Below, piece by piece: positions 44,747 to 51,953 of a stretch of 64,000 nt of DNA (the stretch's first letter is position 1; the number at the start of each line of letters is the position of its first letter). The stretch covers positions 62,001 to 126,000 of the forward strand of contig JALEJS010000013.1 of the NCBI GenBank assembly GCA_022769545.1. The letters are read 5' to 3'. The translations under genes were made by a program, and so were the position numbers. This stretch comes from Blautia sp. (GTDB lineage: Bacteria > Bacillota > Clostridia > Lachnospirales > Lachnospiraceae). A model generated the notes under the pieces. It did not search any database. It was not told where the DNA came from and saw only the letters and a list, made by a program, of their open reading frames with translations.

Positions 44747-45676
44747 TCATGCTTTGTGTCTGTTCTTCCGGGTATTTGCTCTTTCATCCAGCATGCGGTT
44801 TGCTTCCTCAAACAGCTCTCTGGAAACGATCGGCTCATGATGATCCCGCAAAATAATAAATTCCTCCTGACCCCTGTTATATTTTTTCTCATGGGTCAGA
44901 TAATCGGGTGTATATGTCTTTTTCTGCACCAGGTCTCCGCAGTATTTTTCGTTTCGCAGAATCCGCAGAATCACCGAATTCTGCCACTCCTTTCCCCGCA
45001 TCGGAGTGATTCCCTCCTGCTTCAGTTCACGGGCAATCGTGTGTGTTCCCTTTCCCTCCAGGACAAACTTCTGAAAGATCAGACGCACCGTCCCGGCCCC
45101 CTCTTCATTCAGAAACATCCTGCCGCCGCGTACATCATATCCAAGCATGCTTCTTCCGAATACCACGCCCTGCTCCATCCTGCGTTTCTGTCCCCACTTC
45201 ACCCGCTCCGATGTCTTCCGGCTCTCCTCCTGGGCAATGGAGGACAAAATCGCCAGCCGAAGCTCTGCATCCGGATCCAGCGTATTGATGTTGTCACTCA
45301 TAAAGATCACACCCACCCCATGGGCTTTCAGCTCACGGGTATAATAGATACTGTCCAGCGTATTTCTGGCAAATCTGGAGATTTCCTTTGTGATAATCAG
45401 ATCGATCTTCCCCTCCAGGGCACTGCGGATCATACGCTGAAATTCCCTTCTTTTTTTCGTGTTTGTCCCGGATATTCCCTCATCTGCAAAGATATCATAA
45501 AGCTCCCAGCATGGATTTGCCTCAATATACCGCCGAAAAAAAGCACACTGATTTTCAAAGGAATTTGCCTGATCCTCTCGATCCGTGGAAACACGGCAAT
45601 ATGCAGCCACTTTTTTCACGGAATCCCTGTTTCTGCGCTCCAGGTTCATACGCTCATAACGGTTCCTGCTGCCCAT
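44747..45676 (-). CDS. Compact serine recombinase of the cotJC element (SpoIVCA-like)
   Basis: This 309-residue protein has a serine resolvase catalytic domain (about 20-165) with nucleophile S30 in AAYCRVSTDRED, GISGT, and arginines in KEISRFARN (R101, R104). A Recombinase domain (about 185-285: GYDVRGG, KGTHTIARELKQEGI, ILRNEKYCGDLVQKK) follows. It ends after HEPIVSRELFEEANRML without the zinc ribbon and coiled coil usual in 450-550-residue large serine recombinases such as SpoIVCA. The ATG follows GGGAGGAAGGAACT. Its position beside the right end and the att sites imply that it excises the element. Confidence 0.9.
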   Translation of the reverse strand: MGSRNRYERMNLERRNRDSVKKVAAYCRVSTDREDQANSFENQCAFFRRYIEANPCWELYDIFADEGISGTNTKKRREFQRMIRSALEGKIDLIITKEISRFARNTLDSIYYTRELKAHGVGVIFMSDNINTLDPDAELRLAILSSIAQEESRKTSERVKWGQKRRMEQGVVFGRSMLGYDVRGGRMFLNEEGAGTVRLIFQKFVLEGKGTHTIARELKQEGITPMRGKEWQNSVILRILRNEKYCGDLVQKKTYTPDYLTHEKKYNRGQEEFIILRDHHEPIVSRELFEEANRMLDERANTRKNRHKA

Positions 45677-45732
45677 AGTTCCTTCCTCCCGCCGCTGTAC
45701 GGAACTCTGCGGTACGGCCCCTTCTTCCTCTC

Positions 45733-45762
45733 AGTATATGCAGCAGTGCCTGTCCGATATCC
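45733..45762 (-). promoter_or_regulatory. Sigma-E-like promoter of the element recombinase
   Basis: On the minus strand GGATATC (45756-45762), 15 bp, CATATACT (45733-45740). The -10 matches seven of eight positions of CATACAnT and the -35 about five of seven of KMATATT, with consensus spacing. A strong ribosome binding site lies before the ATG about 57 bp on. Mother-cell expression of the recombinase would fit the model of skin-type excision. Confidence 0.5.
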
Positions 45763-45805
45763 CGGCCGGAACTCTCCACGGAAGCTTCGGATTCTTTTCA
45801 TCCTG

Positions 45806-45828
45806 CGATGCTTCTGTAGGTACCGAAG
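45806..45828 (+). repeat. Right attachment site of the cotJC element
   Basis: The arm CGATGCTTCTGTA (45806-45818) is followed by the second core copy GGTACCGAAG (45819-45828), which is continuous with the cotJC 3' part. When the element ends are joined, this arm and the left-end arm face each other around GG as a near-perfect palindrome. Confidence 0.85.
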
Positions 45829-46280
45829 AACTGGCGCACATGGAAATGATCGCCACCATTGTCCATCAGCTTACCCGCGATCTCTCCATGGAGGAAATCG
45901 AAAACTCCGGACTGGGTCCTTATTATATCGACCACACGGTAGGGATCTGGCCACAGGCGGCAGGCGGTATCCCGCTCAATGCCTGCGAATTCCAGTCCAA
46001 GGGAGATCCCATCACCGACCTGTTTGAGGATCTTGCCGCAGAGCAGAAAGCCCGCTCCACCTACGACAACATCCTGCGGGTCGTAAAAAACATGCCGGAA
46101 ATCGCGGATCCCATCCGCTTTTTGCGTGCCCGTGAAATCGTTCATTTCCAGCGGTTCGGAGAAGCGCTGCGCGCAGTGCAGGAGGAGCTGGATGCCAAAA
46201 ACTTCTATGCCTTCAATCCGGTCTTTGACGAACCCTGCATGGCCACCTGTGACTGCCCGGACAAAGAAAAAATGTCATAA
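45829..46280 (+). CDS. cotJC: CotJC manganese catalase-like coat protein, 3' part (interrupted)
   Basis: This part encodes residues 65-214 of CotJC: the ligand motif E65-L-A-H68 in EELAHMEMIATIVHQL, HTVGIWPQAAGGIPLNACEFQSKGDPITDLFEDLAAEQKARSTYDNIL, and REIVHFQRFGEAL with the last His ligand. It has no start codon or ribosome site of its own and would not make an active protein alone. In the excised form it is fused to the 5' part with no extra or missing bases. CotJC-type proteins are dimanganese catalases expected to degrade hydrogen peroxide at the spore coat. Confidence 0.93.
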
Positions 46281-46295
46281 TCCGAAATTTCTGCA

Positions 46296-46328
46296 AAAAG
46301 GAAGCCGGCACCCACGCCGGCTTTCTTT
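46296..46328. terminator. Bidirectional terminator between cotJC and the antiporter gene
   Basis: AAGCCGGC and GCCGGCTT form an 8-bp GC-rich stem around ACCCAC, with T-rich tracts on both strands. It lies between the convergent ends of cotJC (+) and the antiporter gene (-). Confidence 0.85.
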
Positions 46329-46342
46329 CATATACCTGTAAA

Positions 46343-47515
46343 TTATGCTTTCGCTTCTTTTGCGTAAGCCAGCTTCAGGAGCACCGGCGTCAGCACAGAA
46401 GAAACAATAATCAGAATGATGACAGACGTAAACATTGTGGCATCCATCAGGCCTGTGTTCAGCCCCTTCTGGGAAACAATCAGGGCAACCTCTCCTCTGG
46501 TCATCATACCAAGGCCGATCCGGACAGAATCCTCTCTGGAAAAGCCACACGCTTTTGCCGCCAGACCGCAGCCGACCACCTTTCCCAGTAGCGCCACAAT
46601 CACAAACGCAACGGTAAACAGAATCAGTTCTCCGGAAATGTGGTCAATGGTCGTCTTCAGACCGATGCTGGCAAAGAACACAGGGCCGAAGAACATATAA
46701 GAACCGATATCCATTTTCCGCTCAATGTATGCAGAATCGGAAATGTTGCAGAGAATCACTCCGGCAACAAACGCGCCTGTAATATCCGCAATTCCAAAGA
46801 CACTTTCCGCAATATACGCCATGGTCAGGCACAGTCCCAGTCCCATGATCGGGATCCGCCGCGTGTGCGGATATCTGGCATCCACTTTCTTAAATATCCG
46901 GTAAATAATCATACCCACAACGATTGCAAACACGAAAAACAATATGGTGTTCAATACCACCTTGCCCGGATTCGCATCCGGATTCTTGAATCCGATCACC
47001 ACGGTCAGTACAATGATTCCGATAATATCATCGATAATCGCCGCACTCATGATCGTCGTTCCACATTCTCCCTGGAGCCTGCCCAGTTCCCGCAGCGTCT
47101 GCACCGTAATGCTGACCGATGTGGCCGTCATGATCACGCCAATAAAGACGGAGCGGTAAAAAGCTTCCGATCCCAGCGGCGAAGCACCATAAAATGCCAT
47201 ATGCAGCCCCGTTCCCAGAAGCAGCGGAACAAATACGCCCGCACAGGCGATCACAAACGCCTTCGGTCCCGTCTCGATCAGATCCGACAGCTTGTTCTGA
47301 AGTCCTGCCGAAAACATCAGAAGAATCACTCCGATTTCTGCCATCTGCGTAAGAAAATCGCTCTGCTGTACCAGTCCCAGTACACTTGGTCCGATGAGCA
47401 GACCGGCAATGATCTCACCTGCCACCTGAGGCACTTTGACTTTTCTGGCAAACAATCCGCAGAATTTTGCCGCAATCACAATAATTGCCAGATCCCTCAA
47501 TATGCTGTATTCCAT
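46343..47515 (-). CDS. CPA2-family cation/proton antiporter
   Basis: This 390-residue protein has about twelve hydrophobic helices, the CPA2 start KVPQVAGEIIAGLLIGPSVLG and the paired aspartates in SAAIIDDIIGIIVLTVV. It lacks a TrkA-N domain, as does the other antiporter in this window, but the two differ enough not to be a recent duplication. The ATG at 47515 follows AGGGAGGAAGGAAA. A sigma-A promoter lies about 105 bp upstream. The ion is not known. Confidence 0.88.
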   Translation of the reverse strand: MEYSILRDLAIIVIAAKFCGLFARKVKVPQVAGEIIAGLLIGPSVLGLVQQSDFLTQMAEIGVILLMFSAGLQNKLSDLIETGPKAFVIACAGVFVPLLLGTGLHMAFYGASPLGSEAFYRSVFIGVIMTATSVSITVQTLRELGRLQGECGTTIMSAAIIDDIIGIIVLTVVIGFKNPDANPGKVVLNTILFFVFAIVVGMIIYRIFKKVDARYPHTRRIPIMGLGLCLTMAYIAESVFGIADITGAFVAGVILCNISDSAYIERKMDIGSYMFFGPVFFASIGLKTTIDHISGELILFTVAFVIVALLGKVVGCGLAAKACGFSREDSVRIGLGMMTRGEVALIVSQKGLNTGLMDATMFTSVIILIIVSSVLTPVLLKLAYAKEAKA

Positions 47516-47620
47516 TTTCCTTCCTCCCTTATTCCTCACGAATCCTTTTTCCAGAGAATGAATTCTGCTTTGAAGAATTCTCTTTCTGTGCGATCCAACC
47601 ACTCTAATCTGCTGCCGATT

Positions 47621-47648
47621 ATTATAGCACCTCGGCGGGTAAAATCAA
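47621..47648 (-). promoter_or_regulatory. Sigma-A promoter of the second antiporter gene
   Basis: TTGATT (47643-47648), 16 bp, TATAAT (47621-47626) on the minus strand. The leader of about 100 nt contains an imperfect inverted repeat (GAGAAT...ATTCTC) near 47555-47582 that may fold. Confidence 0.65.
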
Positions 47649-47684
47649 TGGTTTTTCCACATTGTGAAAGGATTCTGAAGACAG

Positions 47685-48380
47685 TCAGGACGTTTTGCTT
47701 CTCACACACCGGACAGTGACACGGCTTGCCCCTCCAATGGTACAGGTAAAAAGTGTCAGGTCCCAGCTTCCGCTCTTCATTTCCCGTTCAGCCATCGGCT
47801 GCAGGGTCTCGCAGCCTGCCACTTCATAGGAAAACCGGTTTCCATCCATATCCGTGAAATACACCACATCTCCCTGCGCAAGGTATTTCAGATTTCCGAA
47901 GTGGGAGACAAAATTGTGGGCTGCGATAATCATGTTATTGGTGTAAACCGAACCGAAGTAACGGCAGGGGGCAATTTTCAGCATGGGATAGCTCCAGTCC
48001 GCAATGACAGGAAGCTCCAGTCCATACGCCGGGATCTCCAGTTTTCCGATATAATCCACTCCGTCAATGGTCTGTACCGGCATTTCCATATGCGGATTCA
48101 GGATATAATCCGGTATTTCCCGGTCCTTCGCCGAAACCGTCTTCCCTGCTTCGCCGGCCGTATTGGAACCTTTTTTCGAATCTGTCCCATCCGTACCGGA
48201 AGCATCGGTGCCATCTTTGCTTTCCTGTGCGGGGAAATATGCTTCCAGCTTCTTCAGCGCCTGCTCCGCCGAATGCCGGGCCTGATTCTCCTCGCGCATA
48301 TTGTATAAAACAAGCAGGAAGGCTGCCGCGATCAGCAGCAGCCCCATGACGATAAAACCCTTCCCTTTTCTATTTTTCAT
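47685..48380 (-). CDS. Sortase-family transpeptidase (second sortase)
   Basis: This 231-residue protein has an N-terminal membrane anchor (about 8-27), a charged Asp/Ser/Gly linker (52-85) and a sortase beta-barrel with catalytic H155 (IIAAHNFVSHFG), C213 (LFTCTIGG) and R220 (ASRVTVRC). It lacks the C-terminal membrane helix of class C pilus sortases and is more like the classes that anchor proteins to the wall. It overlaps the CnaB-protein gene by 11 bp and is the last gene of the pilus operon. It may anchor the finished pilus or base subunit to peptidoglycan; this is inferred. Confidence 0.87.
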   Translation of the reverse strand: MKNRKGKGFIVMGLLLIAAAFLLVLYNMREENQARHSAEQALKKLEAYFPAQESKDGTDASGTDGTDSKKGSNTAGEAGKTVSAKDREIPDYILNPHMEMPVQTIDGVDYIGKLEIPAYGLELPVIADWSYPMLKIAPCRYFGSVYTNNMIIAAHNFVSHFGNLKYLAQGDVVYFTDMDGNRFSYEVAGCETLQPMAEREMKSGSWDLTLFTCTIGGASRVTVRCVRSKTS

Positions 48381-49449
48381 CGCGTTTTCCTCTCTGACGA
48401 AGCAGCCCGATCACAAGCATCAGAAGTCCCCCTGCCAGAAGGACCGGTACCGGCCACCAGAGCTGTCCCGTCTGCGGAAGCTTCGTCCCGGAACCGGAAT
48501 ACGAGCTGCCGGAACCGCCGGAAGAACCGGAGCTGCCCGGGGAACCGGAACCACCCGGTCTGCCGGTCGTACCGGGTCTCGGCGTGGGCGTCGGTGTCAG
48601 CTTGTCCGGTGCAGGTGCATCCGGAAGTGGTGCATAGTAGTTGGTCACCACAAAGGTGATCCCTTCCTCTGTAATAATCGGAACATAATCCTCAATTTCA
48701 TTCTCGGTCAGAGTCCATTTGTGATCGCTTTCCAGCTCCTCCCAGGTATACCGCCAGTTGTTTTTCCCGTTCAGGATCACCGTATCATACAGCTCTCCGT
48801 CGCAGAAAAGCTGAACGGTCACTTCTTTGGGGCGGTATTCCGCATGGTCATCATCGTCCCAGACTTTCAGAACCTTGCGGCTGACCGGCTCCGGTGTCGG
48901 TGGAACCTCCTGGGAGCTGAATTTTCCATTCACCGTCACATCGTAGATCCACTCATTGGCTTCCTGATCCAATCCCGGCAGCATCGCCATAAAAGGAGTG
49001 GATTCATAAATATATCCGTCCTGTGTATGCCTGCTGCCCAGCACCAGGTACAGACCCGGTGTCAGTGTATTTTCTCCCGTCGGAAAAACAGCCTTTCCGG
49101 TCTCATCGGTGACACTGGTATCTGCAGGCGCGATCTGATCCCGGATGACATACGCTTCCAGCGTGGTAGCCAGTGTTCTCCAGGCCTCATCGTTTTCTCC
49201 GCGGATCATGACATTGAACAGTTCAAAAGGAGCCACCGGCGTCAGTTCTCCGTATTCATCCACTGTCGCCACCAGATAAAGGCTGTATGGAACCCCAACA
49301 AGAGATGTCTCATTCTCCTGACAGGAAATACAAAGGCTCGTCTCACGGTTTAAATCAATGGATCCGGCGGCAAACGCCTCGACCGGAAGAAATGCCATCA
49401 AAAGCCAGAAACCGATCCACACAGCGGTCAGATATTTACGCACCTTCAT
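48370..49449 (-). CDS. CnaB-type LPXTG surface protein (probable minor or basal pilin)
   Basis: This 359-residue protein has a signal peptide (MKVRKYLTAVWIGFWLLMAFLPVEAFAAG), a pilin-like N-terminal domain, a CnaB-type beta domain (KVWDDDDHAEYRPKEVTVQLFCDG...WKYTW-like), a Pro/Gly/Ser-rich wall-spanning stretch and the sorting signal LPQTG at about 324-328, then a membrane segment and a basic tail. The ATG at 49449 follows AAGGGGGTGACACCA, inside the end of the class C sortase gene. A small size and a Pro-rich stalk suggest the wall-anchored basal subunit. Confidence 0.87.
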   Translation of the reverse strand: MKVRKYLTAVWIGFWLLMAFLPVEAFAAGSIDLNRETSLCISCQENETSLVGVPYSLYLVATVDEYGELTPVAPFELFNVMIRGENDEAWRTLATTLEAYVIRDQIAPADTSVTDETGKAVFPTGENTLTPGLYLVLGSRHTQDGYIYESTPFMAMLPGLDQEANEWIYDVTVNGKFSSQEVPPTPEPVSRKVLKVWDDDDHAEYRPKEVTVQLFCDGELYDTVILNGKNNWRYTWEELESDHKWTLTENEIEDYVPIITEEGITFVVTNYYAPLPDAPAPDKLTPTPTPRPGTTGRPGGSGSPGSSGSSGGSGSSYSGSGTKLPQTGQLWWPVPVLLAGGLLMLVIGLLRQRGKRDEK

Positions 49450-50293
49450 TGGTGTCACCCCCTTTGTCTTTCTTTCGCCGCCTCGGCAGCAGCAATAATA
49501 TCAAAAGCAGAAGCAGCATGGGAATCGCCACCACCGGAGCCACCAGAAGCGGTTCAATCTGCATGGCATCCGCCGTCACGCGGACGGAGCCGGCATTTGC
49601 CCGGTTCTCCACCCGGTGCCCCCGCACCAAAAGCCTGTGGGAATTGATTCCGTAAGGAGTACAGGTGACAAGGGTACAGTAATCCTTTCCCTCCACGATC
49701 TCCAGATCATTCAGCTCATCCGGAAGCACGATCCGTATCTGATCCACTTCATAGGTCAGCGTCTCGTCCAGCACACACAGCATGAAATCGTCCCCGACCA
49801 CCAGCTTGTCCAGATCTGAAAAAAGCTTTGCCCTGGGCAGTCCGCGGTGCCCGGATATCACACAGTGCGTGCTCTCTCCGCCCACCGGAAGAGAAGTTCC
49901 CTCGATATGCCCGATGGCAATCTGCAGAACGCCTTCATCGGTACCGTGATAAATCGGCAGCGAACAGTTGATGGCCGGAATTTCGATGTACCCGATGATC
50001 CCGGTACCGGAAACATCCAGCAGACTCTCGTATGTTTCCCGCTCCTCATCCGTCATCTGGTACCGTCCGGACTTACCGACCAGAGTCTGATTGTACTCCT
50101 GTGCTTCTGCCCACAGTCTCTCATAGTCTGCCGTATCAATCTCCGCCACCTGTTCCGCATAGGAAGCAATGGCCCTGGACTGATGAAAGGAATTCCAGTA
50201 ATCACTCACGGTAGGATACAGCAGTAAGGACAATCCGGCAAGAAGGATCAGGACCAATGTCATGTTTATGAATTTGTTTGCCTTTTTCTTCAT
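49436..50293 (-). CDS. Class C (pilin-polymerising) sortase
   Basis: This 285-residue protein has an N-terminal signal/anchor, the class C lid region, the catalytic H149 (VISGHRGLP), C211 (TLVTCTPYG) and R220 (INSHRLLVRG) and a C-terminal transmembrane helix (LLVAPVVAIPMLLLLLILLLL) with a basic tail. Such sortases join pilin subunits through isopeptide bonds between a sorting-signal Thr and a pilin Lys. It lies directly downstream of the major pilin gene. Confidence 0.94.
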   Translation of the reverse strand: MKKKANKFINMTLVLILLAGLSLLLYPTVSDYWNSFHQSRAIASYAEQVAEIDTADYERLWAEAQEYNQTLVGKSGRYQMTDEERETYESLLDVSGTGIIGYIEIPAINCSLPIYHGTDEGVLQIAIGHIEGTSLPVGGESTHCVISGHRGLPRAKLFSDLDKLVVGDDFMLCVLDETLTYEVDQIRIVLPDELNDLEIVEGKDYCTLVTCTPYGINSHRLLVRGHRVENRANAGSVRVTADAMQIEPLLVAPVVAIPMLLLLLILLLLPRRRKKDKGGDTNEGA

Positions 50294-50318
50294 GCAGAAT
50301 TCTCCTTACTGTTGTAAA

Positions 50319-50342
50319 CCGGGGAGACCTGGGTCTCCCCGG
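50319..50342 (-). terminator. Intercistronic hairpin between major pilin and sortase genes
   Basis: CCGGGGAGACC and GGTCTCCCCGG form an 11-bp GC-rich stem, followed on the minus strand only by TTTAC. The hairpin lies between the pilin stop and the sortase gene. It could act as a partial terminator or stabilise the pilin mRNA 3' end, giving far more pilin than sortase. Confidence 0.6.
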
Positions 50343-50387
50343 AAACAATCATTTAGTTATCGTAATCGTATCTGTCTTTTTGTCAGA

Positions 50388-51902
50388 TTATTTCTCTGCG
50401 TTGCTCATACGCTTTCTGGTGATCAGCAGGATGGCTGCTGCCAGAACAAGGATCGAACCAGCCACGTAGAAGATTGTGGTACCCATGCCACCGGTCTCCG
50501 GAAGGGTGGAACCCTGTTTGTTCTCGATGGTATTGGTTACATTGGAATCACTGCTCAGAGTCGTTGTCGCAGATGCACCGCCCTCAGCCTCAACGTGTGT
50601 CGCATTAATGACAACAGTTACATCGGCACACTTGTTATATCCTGCCGGAACTGTGGTCTCCTTCAGAACATAAGTACCTGCATCCAGCCCCTTGATATTA
50701 AATACACCCGTGGAATCTGCAGAAGTCATTTCCTCTGCTGTCTCGCCATCTCTCACCGGACGATAAGCGCTCAGTGTTTCATCATAAATCAGACCAATTT
50801 CATTCGTTCCGATGGAGTCATACAGACGGAAGCCGGCACCTGCAAGAGGTTTCTTATTAGCAGAGTCAGTTGCATCCACTTTTGTGTTATCCACTTCATA
50901 AGTAAATACCCAAACGATATCTTCCGGTGTTTTACCAAGTTCTCCTTCTCCACCGACATTCGGGTTATTGGAGTATTCCAGATATACCTTATTCTGGTTG
51001 GTTGTATTGCCAGATTCATGATTTACCTGTGCTTTTTCATTCAGATGTGCATTGTAGATCACCACAATATTCGCTCCGTCAGTCAGATTCACATCAGAAA
51101 TGGATTTAATATCTGTAATCGTAAGTGTCCAGCTTCCACCAGCCTGACCAGCAGTGGCAGTAGCAGTATACTGATCCGCTGTTAACGTCACGCCATCTAC
51201 TGTGACGCTTGCAATAGACTCAAACGTCACACCCGTAGACATGGTATCGGTAAATACGACTTTATACTTCTTATATGCATTGAAAGCAGTATCTGCCGGA
51301 AGATTTGCAATCAACTTAAACTGGAAGGATTCATTGATAGCATGGTCAGCAGATTCACCCCATCCATCTGTTGCGCCTGCTTCTGCATCGGCTGTTTCAT
51401 CATGTACCTGTTTATCCACGGTGGGTTTTGCGGATTTCGGAGAAATAGTAACGTCTCCAGCTACTTGCACAATATAAGTTGTATAAGCATCATCTTTTCC
51501 ATTCTGAGAATTATCTATGTCTTTGATAAGATAATAACCTGCTGAAACCTGTAAAGCATTTGAAGAACTTACCTGACCAAACGCATCATTATTCAAATTA
51601 ACATACCGGCTAATTACAGTAAGTTTTTCAGAATCAGAACCCGTCGCACTTTGCAATTCATTCAGGATGGTTTCAGATACTGTCTCTCCTTCTGTTTCCG
51701 TTCCATTCTTTCCCCATTTTACATTAGACAAAACACCTTGATGTAAATCGCCTGTAAATATCTGATAAACCTCATAAGTATGCCCGTTATCCGGAGCCGT
51801 AATGGTATAAGTAGTAGTTCCTTCTGCAAATACAGATGCTGTCATGCTTACTACCATAACCAGTACCAGTAATAAACTGGCAATTTTTTTAAATTTTTTC
51901 AT
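50388..51902 (-). CDS. Major pilin subunit (SpaA-type, isopeptide-forming)
   Basis: This 504-residue protein has a signal peptide (about 1-26), an N-terminal domain (TYTITAPDNGHTYEVYQIF), a probable pilin Lys in SAKPTVDKQVHD, a central beta domain, a CnaB/SpaA domain with E-box YVLKETTVPAGY and the sorting signal LPETG at 467-471, then a membrane helix and charged tail. It matches the Spa-type fimbrial shaft protein. The start follows AAAGAAAGGGAAAAACA. It precedes the class C sortase. Confidence 0.94.
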   Translation of the reverse strand: MKKFKKIASLLLVLVMVVSMTASVFAEGTTTYTITAPDNGHTYEVYQIFTGDLHQGVLSNVKWGKNGTETEGETVSETILNELQSATGSDSEKLTVISRYVNLNNDAFGQVSSSNALQVSAGYYLIKDIDNSQNGKDDAYTTYIVQVAGDVTISPKSAKPTVDKQVHDETADAEAGATDGWGESADHAINESFQFKLIANLPADTAFNAYKKYKVVFTDTMSTGVTFESIASVTVDGVTLTADQYTATATAGQAGGSWTLTITDIKSISDVNLTDGANIVVIYNAHLNEKAQVNHESGNTTNQNKVYLEYSNNPNVGGEGELGKTPEDIVWVFTYEVDNTKVDATDSANKKPLAGAGFRLYDSIGTNEIGLIYDETLSAYRPVRDGETAEEMTSADSTGVFNIKGLDAGTYVLKETTVPAGYNKCADVTVVINATHVEAEGGASATTTLSSDSNVTNTIENKQGSTLPETGGMGTTIFYVAGSILVLAAAILLITRKRMSNAEK

Positions 51903-51953
51903 TGTTTTTCCCTTTCTTTACATTTTTATGGTTTGTATTTTGCTGCTGACACA

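Larger units (their letters stand above)
41705..45818. mobile_element. cotJC intervening element with serine recombinase and sensor kinase
   Basis: A 4,114-bp insertion divides cotJC between codons 64 and 65. It is flanked by direct copies of GGTACCGAAG (41705-41714 and 45819-45828). Deleting one copy and the DNA between restores the frame (193 + 452 nt = 645 nt) and the conserved LTDIGTEELAHME sequence. Inside, on the minus strand, are only a serine recombinase gene next to the right end and a hybrid sensor kinase gene that ends 16 bp from the left repeat. The arrangement resembles the skin element of sigK, in which a sigma-E-controlled serine recombinase rebuilds a sporulation gene in the mother cell. 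Excision itself is inferred. Confidence 0.9.

Noticed and set aside
44701-44892. Missing C-terminal domain of the recombinase supplied by a frameshift
   Set aside because: No zinc-ribbon cysteines or other family motifs appear in any frame just after the recombinase stop, so a simple frameshift does not explain the short protein.
45738-46280. The cotJC 3' part as an independent gene starting at 45738
   Set aside because: Its first 30 codons come from the element and do not resemble CotJC; similarity begins exactly after the core repeat, and no ribosome binding site precedes it.
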